DNA of 57,247 bases from Mesostigma viride. Taxonomy: Eukaryota > Streptophyta > Mesostigmatophyceae > Mesostigmatales > Mesostigmataceae. Positions 1 through 14,900 of this stretch are shown piece after piece (positions within the stretch are counted from its first letter, which is position 1; each line of letters opens with the position of its first letter). The translations under genes were made by a program, and so were the position numbers. Location of the stretch: positions 1,837,816-1,895,062 of the forward strand of contig RPFO01000131.1 of assembly GCA_009746045.1 (NCBI GenBank). Reading direction: 5' to 3'. The notes below the pieces were generated by a model, which saw only the letters and a program-made list of their open reading frames with translations, did not search any database and had not been told where the DNA came from.

Positions 1-333
1 ATATCCTCACGGCATGGGGCAGTTGAGGATTTGTTCTCACGTGACGCAGTCTGCGTGTAAATGAACGGCATGGGCCAGTTGTTGCACAAGCAATGATTTA
101 AGCTGGCTTCCTTACTCTCGCATGGGGCGGGACATATCAAAGTGCGCCGGGTATAGCAAATTGTTGGAACCTTTTTCAACTTCCTTTTATCACAAGCTGT
201 GAAGTGTGACAGCAAATGATGGGAAGCAACTCCTCTGTTTGCTTCCCTAAAAAGCTGAAATGCACGGAACCTGTTTCGTCGCCCCCCCCCCCCCCCCCCA
301 ACCGCCCCCCTCCATTCTTTCTTTCGTCTGCAG

Positions 334-4242
<3,909 letters not shown>

Positions 4243-5577
4243 ATGGACCTTGCTACGCTGATAAATCGTAGACGCGTGCCGGCACTCAGCAGCATTACTA
4301 TTAATTGCTGCTTGCCTCGACGTTATATGCGCTGTCTTGTTGGGGAGCCGTGGAGCATCAACCTTCGGGATGGTCCCTATCTATGAACTGGGCCTCCATA
4401 GATGGATTCCTATCGTTCTACGATTTATTAGGCTGAATGTTGGATTTAGGATCGAGCCTCATGCCTCATGGGTCACCTTAGCTGGGTCGCTCATTGCCAA
4501 TTAGTAGTGTAGTGATTAGTTGTCACGCATGTTAATCAAGGTTCAGTATTTATTTATGGTGGCCAAACCCAAGAATCCGTGGCACGTTCTAGAGAGGATA
4601 TATTTCAGGATCAGGAAGGAACGTCAATGAGATGACGTTATGCCATCGATTATGCCGTGGTCCCGCCAGATCAGGTGGTTACCCTGACAAAATGAAATGT
4701 TTGTTCGGTGCTCGAAGCATCTGGTCATGAGCAGTCTGTTGATAAAGCTCGCTTGTGATGGCATACCATTCCCAGCAAGCATGTTGTTCCACCCAAAAAC
4801 ATCATCGATGTGCTAGGGTGTTTGAGCACACTCACGCAGTAACGTGACGCAATCACATGTTAAGTAGTTAACTTATTAATGGAGGAACTACCAAAATGGA
4901 GGTAATGTACTGACGAAGGAATTTGGCTATTTGGAGCTCTTGAGAACATTGGATGCCCGCCTGTAGTGGACCAATCTTGGGCCCTCTTCCCATATCTAAT
5001 TGCAGACATGTACATGCACCCAGAGTGGGAAATTAGTTGAGTTTTGAACTCATGCATGGCACTGAATCTGATTGTCAACATGTCCTTCATCTAGAATGAG
5101 GGCGCCCTCCCTCGGTTGAAGGTTCCCTGATTAGTATCCACGCCGGTGATGCCGTCTCCGTGCTAATCTTTAATTCATGTAATTTAATATACGGTGTTGT
5201 TTTGCCAGACTCACTGGTAATCCGGCCAGTGTGCATGTGTTTGAAGTATTATAGCGGCCGTAAAACAATGTACAGCCCGGCATGATTGCCAGTTTGTCAG
5301 TCAGTCAGTTTTCTAAGTTCAATCACGCCCACGCCGGTCGGGTCGGCCGGGACTGAGTATCCGGCCAACAGCCGACGGACTACGGAGTTACTATCAAGGA
5401 GACAACCAGCGCAGGCCAGAAATCGGGAGAATCCGGACCATGGTAGCTCGAGCCTGCCGTTATCTTGTCCGCGTGTTCGAGTCGTTCAGGATGATGAAAA
5501 TGAATGGTGATGGAAATGTGTAGCCTTGTGCATTGAAATTATGGTTGGCTTACGTGTAGACGATGCCTAGCCTTATT
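4243..5577. other. Spacer without recognised gene
   Basis: No open frame here resembles a known protein. Around 4826-4860 is a copy of the CACGTGAC/TGCGTCACGTGAG-like core shared with dispersed repeats elsewhere in the window. The 17-mer GACTACGGAGTTACTAT at 5378-5394 recurs at 8430-8446, on the other side of the LINE cluster. Confidence 0.6.
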
Positions 5578-5904
5578 TAGTAATGCTGTGCCCATGCAGG
5601 GAGTCACTCTCTGCTGAGAAGCCATGCCATAGCTCTTGAATAGCCATGATGATCTTCCCCCTCACAGGCATGCTCCCCCCTTACCCGGGCATAGCGTGAT
5701 AGACCATGAGGGTGCGGGTGCCCTGGTGCACCTAGAGCAAGTGTTGTTTACATTCCCACCCTTGCAGGAAGTAGCTTAGAATGTATTATAGGCTCATATG
5801 CCCCTTCTCAGGGCTATGTGCTACATATACTCCCAACGCTATATACTTCCCGACGCTATATATACTTCCCGACGCTATATATACTTCCGGCTATATATAC
5901 GTCG
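5578..5904 (+). mobile_element. LINE 3' end remnant (copy A), with iterated tail
   Basis: This stretch resembles 7940-8240, the region after the intact ORF1 gene: both have ATGCAGGGAGT-ACTCTCTGCTGAGA, then GTGCACC(T/C)AGAGCA, then CTCAGGGCTATGTG-TACATAT-CTCCCAACG. It ends in an iterated tail of ACTTCCCGACGCTATATAT-like units (5831-5900). It reads as the 3' untranslated end of a second, truncated copy of the same family in the same direction. Confidence 0.65.
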
Positions 5905-6155
5905 GGCACCATCGTGTGGTGCCCTTTGTCCTGGAGGAGTTTGGGGCCATGGGGCCCCTGACCTCCGCCTTCTTCAAGGAGTGTTGCCGGCTCCGGGAGG
6001 ACCGGCTGGACCTGGAGGGCCAGCGGGCCCCATGGTCGGCGCGGACCTGGACGTCATATTGGCGTCAGCGCTTGTCGGTGGCGCTGACTCGGGCCATGGC
6101 GGACATCATGCTCCGCCGTACGCGGGCTGATTTTGCGGTGCAGCAGGGCTATTAG
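5905..6155 (+). pseudogene. LINE ORF2 C-terminal tail fragment (copy B)
   Basis: The open frame ends at TAG 6153-6155. It contains VPFVLEEFGAMGPLTSAFF, then a spacer, then WTSYWRQRLSVALTRAMAD. This alternation (F-ALEE-GALG, then W..YW..RLS.AL..A.A) is typical of the C-terminal end of ORF2 polyproteins of algal LINEs, after the reverse transcriptase. No RT is upstream, so it is a 5'-truncated insertion. The family call is from recall of the motif pattern, not a search. Confidence 0.55.
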
Positions 6156-6204
6156 GTTCCTCCCGTTAGGCGTTTCCATTGGTCTTATCGTAGTATAGAG
6201 CTTT

Positions 6205-6410
6205 GACATGGCTCTGTATATAGGTTTATAGCTGGGCGTTTGCTTTGGTTTGAGTGATTTCACTCTGCTGTAAGTAATTATATTTTTAATATATACTTCC
6301 CGACTTTTTTGACATGGCTCTGTATATAGGTTTATAGCTGGGCGTTTGCTTTGGTTTGAGTGATTTCACTCTGCTGTAAGTAATTATATTTTTAATATAT
6401 ACTTCCCGAC
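6205..6410 (+). repeat. Two tandem 106-bp units in a LINE 3' UTR
   Basis: 100 bp at 6205-6304 are repeated without visible change at 6311-6410 (period 106). Both end in TATATACTTCCCGAC, the unit also seen in the tail at 5831-5900. The sequence is AT-rich and sits between the ORF2 tail fragment and the ORF1 gene. Confidence 0.9.
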
Positions 6411-6419
6411 GCTATTACG

Positions 6420-8310
6420 CAATATATGGCGAATAAACGCGCCTCGACGCAACGCAGCCTGGCGGCTGCGCTCGGCAATGAAAATACGTCTGCAGCTCAG
6501 GCTGCAGCTCCGCCATCAGGTCCGGCAGGCAGCGGCGACACTAGTCGTGCACTGGTGGTCGTCCAGCAACCTCCCGGGCTTAACGCCTCGCCATCTGCAT
6601 CGCCTGACCCCAAGCGCACCCGCTCAGCCGACAAAACAGGAGGGCCCTCCCGCCCCTCAATCGAACCGAGCTTTCGGCAACTGCCTTTCATGGTCACTGA
6701 TTACGACTGGACCAACCCGTCTCCGACCGATGCTATGAGATGCATCTTATTCGGGGACTACGCTTCGCTTTACGACCTGTGCCTCCATCTCCACGAGAAC
6801 AATCGCCTCCTTCTCCCGGACGGCCGCCTCTGGCGACACCTCACCCTGCTGCCCGGGTGCAAGCGCCCCGAACTCCAGCACGCCATCCTCAACTCCCTTC
6901 TCAAGCGCTCCGACGGCGAGATCTGGGCTCCATCCATCTCCGCCCCCACACTCCGTTCCATCCTGACGGAAGCCTTCCAGCAGCACGTGACCCCCCTTGC
7001 TGCCGACATTTCAGCAATCGGCGGCACGCTGACTGCTGAACTTCCTCAGATTTCCACCGCCGCCGCCTCCACCTCCACCGCCGTTTCCGCCTTCACTGCC
7101 GACATCAAAGCCCAGCTCCTCGACCTCGACCAACGCCTTCAAGCCACCGCCACCGCCCTTGAGAGCTTGCATGACACCGCCGGCCTCACCGCCCAAGCGG
7201 TGCAGGAAATCGCTGCCCAGCCGGCACCTGCTGGCCCGGCCAGTGATGTTCCCTCCACCTGGGCGGACTTGCTTAAGCATCACACCACCTCCACCACCTC
7301 CACCATCGCGGCACAACTCAAGCAACAAGCCCTCGACCTTCGCGAGGCGGCCGAGCTCGACAAGCGCAGCCACAATGTCATCGTCAAGCACTTCGACCAG
7401 CCGGCAGGTGAGACCTCCACGAGTCTCCTTGAGGCAGTTAAGCGCGCCATTCTTGCCCCCATGTTACTCACTGGTGAGCTGGACATGTCGGTTGTCCGCC
7501 TCCCCCGCGCGCGGGGGAAGGCTGGCCCGGCACCCGTGCTCCTCACCTTTAAGTACATGACGGACAAGCTGGCGTTCCTTAAATGCCGCAAGAAGCTCTC
7601 GGAGACTCGCTTCACGCTGGACGACGACTTGACCTTGGCCCAGCAACAGCGGCGACGCGAGCTATGGCCGACCTACCTTCAGCTCCGGCAGCGTGCAGGG
7701 GGGAAGCCGGTATACTGGAGGGGGGCGGTCATCCACGTTGACCACAAGCCCTGGCAGGCCCCTCCTGCCACTCCAGGCTAGGGAATATACCAGTAGTGTA
7801 GATTAGATAGGCTTAGCCTTGCAAGTGGCCCACGCGCATGTGCGCCCATAATGGCCCCCATGGATGATGCTTTCAGTATCTAGCCGCGCCCAGCCTACAA
7901 TGGGACCTCCCATGGATGATGCATTAAGAATTTAGCCATGCGATGCCTATGCAGGGAGTTACTCTCTGCTGAGATGCCATGTGTACACCAGCTATAGCCT
8001 AGCCACATACCCTCCACCCCATATGTCATGCAGGCCTTCTAGGCCCTCTCCTCAAGCCCCCCCTGGGTGCCTGTGCTTGTTAAGGAGGCATGAACCATCA
8101 TGGCGGTGCAGGTGCACCTTGTGCACCCAGAGCAGGTGACAGTTGTACATCCTCCACCTGCAGGTTGTAGCCCTGATTGTATTACAAACCCATAGATGCC
8201 CCTTTCTCAGGGCTATGTGTTACATATGCTCCCAACGGAGCTATGATTTTAATTAATTAATTAATACTCCCAACGGAGTTATGTTCCTAATTAATTAATT
8301 AATTAATTAC
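6420..8310 (+). mobile_element. ORF1-only LINE (HAL1-like non-autonomous element, copy C)
   Basis: The unit consists of an intact ORF1-type gene, about 450 bp of 3' untranslated sequence, and an end with two CTCCCAACGGAG hairpins each followed by a TTAATTAA-type run (8229-8309). No endonuclease or reverse transcriptase frame exists between ORF1 and the tail, unlike a full LINE. The 3' UTR matches copy A. Its movement would need the RT of an autonomous relative (inference). Confidence 0.6.
6426..7781 (+). CDS. LINE ORF1-like RNA-binding protein (451 aa)
   Basis: Intact single-exon frame from ATG to TAG, in an AT-rich neighbourhood but itself GC-rich. Residues 1-80 are low-complexity, rich in A, S, P and K. 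About 85-190 is an unrecognised folded-looking region. About 190-290 is A/T/S/Q-rich and heptad-like (possible coiled coil). From about 315 (SHNVIVKHF) to 370 is an RRM-like stretch. About 398-440 (LDDDLTLAQQQRRRELWP, then a GKPVYWRGAVIHVD hairpin) is the C-terminal module typical of L1-type ORF1 proteins. The role would be RNA binding and chaperoning in the retrotransposition particle. A second, truncated copy of the C-terminal module lies at 33333-33500 (-), which shows it is a repeat family. The class is assigned from architecture and motif memory. Confidence 0.7.
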   Translation: MANKRASTQRSLAAALGNENTSAAQAAAPPSGPAGSGDTSRALVVVQQPPGLNASPSASPDPKRTRSADKTGGPSRPSIEPSFRQLPFMVTDYDWTNPSPTDAMRCILFGDYASLYDLCLHLHENNRLLLPDGRLWRHLTLLPGCKRPELQHAILNSLLKRSDGEIWAPSISAPTLRSILTEAFQQHVTPLAADISAIGGTLTAELPQISTAAASTSTAVSAFTADIKAQLLDLDQRLQATATALESLHDTAGLTAQAVQEIAAQPAPAGPASDVPSTWADLLKHHTTSTTSTIAAQLKQQALDLREAAELDKRSHNVIVKHFDQPAGETSTSLLEAVKRAILAPMLLTGELDMSVVRLPRARGKAGPAPVLLTFKYMTDKLAFLKCRKKLSETRFTLDDDLTLAQQQRRRELWPTYLQLRQRAGGKPVYWRGAVIHVDHKPWQAPPATPG

Positions 8311-8998
8311 GTGTAGAGCGACTAGATGACCTAGACGGTGGGGCCGGAAACAGCATGCTTGATCAGGGCGTGTGTTTCGAGCCTAACTGGCCGGGAGTGT
8401 CTAGTGGTGAGCACCATTGCTGCGATCGCGACTACGGAGTTACTATATCAGTCTCTTGGATATTGTACACTACAGGTGTGCTGCCTCGAGTACATTTACT
8501 TGCGTGTCATCATGCGCGAAGGCATGCCACGGAGTACAACATCATTTAATATTCTTACCTGGTATGAGTACCCAGTCGATCCTAGGTAGTACCAACTGCT
8601 CATTGAGCTAATATAAGACAGTGTACTCACTTCATAAGACAGTGTACTGCACCCTGACTGGCCGGGCGACTGCACAGGCCATTCAGCCTGCTGAGTGAGT
8701 TGGGCAATTCTGCCAACCGCCACAACACCATGACTGGCGCGCATGCTAGAATCAGCTGCTGGGTCAGAGAAATGAGAAAAGTGCGAATTGCCCAAAGCTG
8801 TGGTGCCGACAGTCTACAACGCAGCTCGCGGCGGCAACATTTATTGGGGCGAAGGGCTTAATTTCACGTAGCAATCACAGTTGTTTGAATGGTTGCTTCT
8901 CACGTTTAGCTGACGGAATGCTTCCTGGGGTGACCTGCAAACCCGCATTTTAGTGGCATTTTTCAGGAGTAGAGTGGAGTCGGTTTTATGGGCCATTG
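8311..8998. other. Spacer without recognised gene
   Basis: No protein of known type. Contains the 17-mer repeat at 8430-8446 and a short tandem TAAGACAGTGTACT duplication around 8613-8650. Confidence 0.6.
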
Positions 8999-11900
8999 AT
9001 GTACTTTTGCCAGCTATTGTCACAGCGTGGCCGTTTCCTGCTTCCTATGCTATGTACAATGTCGCATATGGTCACTCCCAGTTATGCGTTTACTGCAATT
9101 GTTTCGAGCACCTGCTGTGCGACCGAGAAACTTACGTTCGGTAGTGTTAACCGGAAGAATTTTGTTAATGGACAGAGCTGCCGTCTCCCGTCGCAGTCAG
9201 GGTTTCCTACTCGGCAACATATTTCCTACCTGAACGTGGGAGGCCAGAAACCTTCAATACTGAGGAAGACCTATTGCCAAGGAGCCGGGTCTGGTAAGCT
9301 TTAAAATGCACGCATCGCCATGCATTCTCCGAATTGCTTTTACTGATAAAATGTATGGGACAAACATTAAGCGACGGACGGAAAAGTTAGATTTAAATTA
9401 AGAGGGCTTGCGCTGGTTAGATCGAAGAGCAAATAGTTTATACACACCCAGCAAGTATAGCTCTGTTTTGGTTGCAGCCTGCTCGCCTGCATGGTCGTGA
9501 CCTAAACATTTAGTTTGACATACCGCTCGTGAAACCCTTCTGCCAATTCCCTGATTTCCCCGACCAGCACTTGTATTAAGACAAGCTAAGGATGTATGCC
9601 CCGGCAGTATCTTGCCTGTAATGATCAACTCTGCAATGCAGATGCATTGGCGTTAGCCAGCCACCTTTGTCCCATTATGAGTGTTAGTCTCAAACCGCTG
9701 AATTCCACCTGCAAGTATCCTGCCCTGGACTAGGGGCCGGAGCCTTTGCATATAGGAAAAACGCTTAGTTTTTCTCCCAGGAATATGTAACAGTTCCATA
9801 AGTGTCTACCTGGCAGTCACGGTTGCAAGAATACTGAATGAGTGTTCCTTCATTTCCACGGACAGAGAAAAATTGGAAGGTCCGTGAAGCTCTGCACTTA
9901 ACGAGGATGGGGCTGTGCTTACTTCCATGAACCTATGCTTCAGCAATGCCGCTCGTAACCTTGGCGCGTGAGGGCGATGAGCTCTGCATGTTCTGTACCC
10001 GCACGAGTGGCCCATCTGCTGACATGAGCAGGGTTTTCTACCAAAAGGGTCTTGGATTTAGGCAAGGGTGGTGCTTGCAAATGGCGAGACTTCCATGTGT
10101 ACCATTTCTGTTGTATGTGTTTGTTTACTTCCTAGCGGTGATGAGATGAAGGGAGACCAGCTTTGAAGTGACGATGAGCATAGCACCACTGGTGACGTAG
10201 CGACACCAGATGGTGTGATCAACCAAAGGGAAAGACAGATGCACATACCCTCTCACGCTCACGTTCACGTGTACCACGGTCTGGTCCTCCCCCCCCCCCA
10301 GATACTGTGCCCCAGGTTGTATCAGTAGCAACGGATTACGTGTTCGGCGTGGCAACAAACACACAGACAACAGACCCTGATGTATATCTGTGTTGCGACT
10401 ACTGCCATGTTCTTGGGTACTCCTAGGTTCTTATTTACTACTATCTTCTTATGAGCCACGTCACATTGCCCCCCCTCCCCCCAGACACCATGCCCCGGGT
10501 CGTGAGTAACAGCGAGCTTTTAATTATATCGCTTACATGCACACCCAACTGCCCCCCCCCCCCCCCCCCCCCCCCCCGCCCAAGACATTGTGCCCAGGAT
10601 TGGACATTGATTTCCGTGTACTATGTGGCAACAGGCGCACAATAGGGACTTGCATGTAGACGTTCCTAATGTCCCACGTCCCTGTGCTTCATTCCTTTGG
10701 TAGCCTGCCCAAGAACGTCTTCATGGTAGCTCCGATATCCTGCCCATGATCAGAGGAGTAATGAGTCACCATGAACGTTCATATCGCGCCCACCCATGTC
10801 GCTTGGCCCGCCCCAACCCACCCACCCACCCACCCACCCACCCACCTACCCACCCACCCACCCAAGACATTGTGCCCAAGATCGGCGGCACCGCCGCGGG
10901 GGGCTGGTCCGTTCTCCAATCGGGCGATCAGCGGGAGGATGACTCGCCCTCGGTGGACCTGAACGTGGTGCTGGTGGAGCCCAAGGTGAGGCGCTGGCCG
11001 TATTCCAGGAATGGCGAGCACTGGTGGGGCACCCGCACCCATTCCCCATGAGCTATTGCTGGTGGTTTACCAAAAAAAGTATGCTGGCGACATTTTCACG
11101 ATCCACACCCCTTGCGAAACTGCAGGATGGGCGCCGGTGAGGCATGATATGAGTGGGGGAAGGTATGGGAAAGGGTCCGTGAACGAACTGCTTTCCCCCT
11201 TTTGCGGTGAACACAGAGAAGCGGACAGAGTGGCGCACCCCACCTGGCCCCACATGGTGGATACTCAGTGCGCATGCGAGGCATGGGTGTCCTTCCCTGT
11301 GCGTGGTGGGCAGAATTCAGGCAGCAGTTGAACGGGAAAAGGAATGGAATTTGGTGTGGTGGAGGCCCTAGGTGAGGCATGCGTCATTGGTTATTAATGA
11401 TTGGCCGTTATCCACACACGGTGGGAACAGGTAAGGCGCATAGTCAGACGAAACCGGACACTCCCCACGGTGGAACAGGGTAGGCACCGACTTCAGAAAA
11501 GAAAAGGAAGTGTTACTCTGTAGCTCCCACCCCCTCTCCCTTCTTTTCTTGTTGTTGAGTTAATGCTCGTTTGTTTTAATGCGCATTTGTTTCAATGCAC
11601 CTTGTGTCAGTTCGTGTTTGTGTTAACACATGTTTCCGCTAATGCGTGTTTGTGTTAATGCGTATTTGCATTAGTGCGCTTCCATGGGTTGCCCTTGTCC
11701 CTCTTGCAATGCGGAGCGCTGTACTACACGGGGCGTTGTACCGTCGCCAGATCCCAGGAAACACAGGCGCGATCGCACGAACATGCGCCGCGGCAGGGGC
11801 CAAGATGCACCTGGTGAAGGTGAGCGCGGCCCACAAGCACGGCCCCCAAAAGCCTAGTCAAGGTGAGCGCGGCCCACAAGCACGGCCCCCCAAAGCCTAG

Positions 11901-14900
11901 TCATCAGGGCACGCAAGGTATCAGTTTGTGGCCTGCGACTCACCTAGTGGAAGGAACAGGCATTAATAAGTTTCTAATAATTAGTTTAAAGAGAGTTTTT
12001 CATGTTGATCCCTTACTGTTCGCCCGGAAGGCGATCATCCATGTCGTCTTTATGTCTTCCACTCGTGGCTACAGAGCGGGTTATCAAGGCCATCCGCTGT
12101 ATTATCGCTGCAGGGCGTGGCAGGCAGCATGTCAGGAGCTGACACAAGGAGCAAGGATCTCGTGCTGGCTCTCGTTATGGCCCTGTCTCGTGATCTCGGG
12201 GTGCTGGTTCTGGGAGCGTGAACGTTACCAAGGATGATAAAGGATAAGATCTTGTCACATAGTGGTGCGTTGCTAGTTATGGCGTTGGTTTGGGAGAGCA
12301 GCTTGGGATATCATATTTGTTCTAATCAGGAGAAGCATCCATTTGTAATACTTGGGGAAGCATGGTTGTCCAATACAAGAAGAGCGTATTTGTCGTACTT
12401 GGGAGCGTATTTGACGTACTTGGGAGAGCAGCGAGGATTTTGCTTCCTTCTGTAATCTTTGTGCAGGGAAAAGGCTTGTTTTTGTGATGGATCGTTTACC
12501 GATCGCCCTTCCCTCGCCACATGTCCCCGCCGAGTTTTGCTTGAGAGGGATAACTCGCCTCAGTTTAATCCAAACCCATCCCCGTCCATTTGGCCGCCCT
12601 GCAACCTCTCATTCGGGCTCTACTCCACATCACAGCCGCTTGGGTATGAGATCACCGACTCGGCGTTGAAGAGGGCCGGGCTGGACTACTGGCCGTGAGT
12701 GACCCGCCGCTGCGCGCGTGTGTGTGTGTGTGTTTGTGTGTTTGTGTGTTTGTGTGTTTGTGCGTTTGTGCGTTTGTGCGTTTGTGCGTTTGTGCGTTTG
12801 TGCGTTTGTGCGTTTGTGCGTTTGTGCGTTTGTGCGTTTGTGCGTTTGTGCGTTTGTGCGTTTGTGCGTTTGTGCGTTTGTGCGTTTGTGCGTTTGTGCG
12901 TTTGTGCGTTTGTGCGTTTGTGCGTTTGTGCGTTTGTGCGTTTGTGCGTTTGTGCGTTTGTGCGTTTGTGCGTTTGTGCGTTTGTGCGTTTGTGCGTTTG
13001 TGCGTTTGTGCGTTTGTGCGTTTGTGCGTTTGTGCGTTTGTGCGTTTGTGCGTTTGTGTGTGCGTGTGCGCGTGTGTGCGCGTGCGCGTGTGCGCGTGTG
13101 CGCGCGTGTGTGTTTATGTGTGTCCAGCCAACCGCATGGTGTCACAAGCTGGGCCATTGTTAAACACTTGCCCAGCTCGCTATCATTATTGGGCTGTCAT
13201 TATTTGCAGGCACCGCTATCACCTCACGGTCGCTGCGTTTATTTCTTAAGTAGTAAAAAAATCATGTCGTGCATCTGCATCATGGAGGTGCTGCATAAAA
13301 ATTGCCCTTTTCACATGACAATGTTCATTGAGATGCTGCTAGCACCTATGGAATACGGTTCCTCCAAGCGCTTAGCAGGACAAAGCCCAGGGCTCCCCTG
13401 AAGGTATGTCCTGTGGGGGGGAGATAAAAGTCTTAAATCTGCGTTATATATTAATTTGCATTATTTATATTTGGATGTGTTATTTATATTTGGAACTATA
13501 TTTATTCGGATGATCCCCTCCCTAGTGTCCCCACACTGTCGCTGCTCCTTCAATTCGTGGATTGCATTTCAACTGCAGCAATTTTCTTGTTGGGTGGGCA
13601 AGGTCGTAGATAGTTTGTCCCAGTTACCACCTTTTTCACACCCCCAGGCTGCGCTTACTGGGCTTGCCGTGTAAAATAGGGATCCAGGAGTCTCATGCAT
13701 GCGCAGCAAGGTCTGGCACGATCTGAAAGATCTGGCACGATGCATGCAATGAAAGTTCTGGCACGATGGAACTGTCACGATATAATTGTGGAAGTGCATT
13801 TCCACGGCAACATGGTGAATAGGGCTGGCTTTAGGCGTGACATTGGTGAACTAAGCGTAGGCCGCGCACTCTTCTTGTTCTGTTGTGACATTGGCGAACT
13901 AAGCCTCGCACTCTTCTTGTTCTGTTGTGACGTTGGTGAACGAAGCCGCGCACTCTTCTTGTTCTGTTGTGACATTGGTGAACGAAGCCGCGCACTCTTC
14001 TTGTCCTGTTGTGACATTGGTGAACGAAGCCGCGCACTCTTCTTGTTCTGTTCCCTCGTGTGCAGGTTTGTGGTGGTCAAGGTCCACGACTCGTGGGACG
14101 CGTTTATGGAGTACTTCCTGGCCAAGGTGGGTGCTGCGTTTATGGAGTACTTCCTGGCCAAGGTGGGTGCTGCGTTTATGGAGTACTTCCTGGCCAAGTG
14201 GGTGCTGCGTTTATGGAGTACTTCCTGGCCAAGGTGGGTGCTGCGTTTATGGAGTACTTCCTGGCCAAGGTGGGTGCTGCGTTTATGGAGTACTTCCTGG
14301 CCAAGGTGGGCGCTGCCATCACGCTCGTTGCCCATCATCCTGTTTGGTTTGCTGCCAACCGCTACGGAACTCTTAAACTAAATTAAGTTGAAGCACATGC
14401 TTGCGTCGGAACTCTTAACGAAACTGTTAGCCTCATGGATTTGATTTATATTATCATTGTTGTGAGAGTACATATTTAGGAGGCACATGGGCCAGTCATG
14501 AGCCAGGAAGTGCCGTGCCTCCATTCTATTCCATGTACATCGTGGCCTTTTCTTTCACTGGCAGATGCCTCTGCAGTCATTTGGGACTCTGGCACATGCT
14601 GCTCTGTGTCACTGCCTCCAAACCCAGCGCCTTCTTTGACACCTGGCCATCAGCCTTGCTGCAAGCACTTATGTCTGCGTGTCAGGCTAAATTTCAGACT
14701 AAATTAAAATTTTCTCATGGCATGCAATACCCCCATGAGTGTGTGCACTCGTTTTCACGGCGCTGTGTGTGGCTGTCCGGGGTAGCAACTAGGTGGTTGG
14801 CGTGGCATGCCTACAATAAGCGCATGACACGCAAGTACATACTTTACTTAGGTGCTTTGCAGGGGTAGTTTGAGCAGTGTGGGCTGGGCAGCGGGCAGCG

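Noticed and set aside
12630-13401. Several frames of 150-230 codons rich in CVCAFVRL or KRTNAQTH
   Set aside because: They are register translations of the TTTGTGCG satellite inside a TrmL intron.
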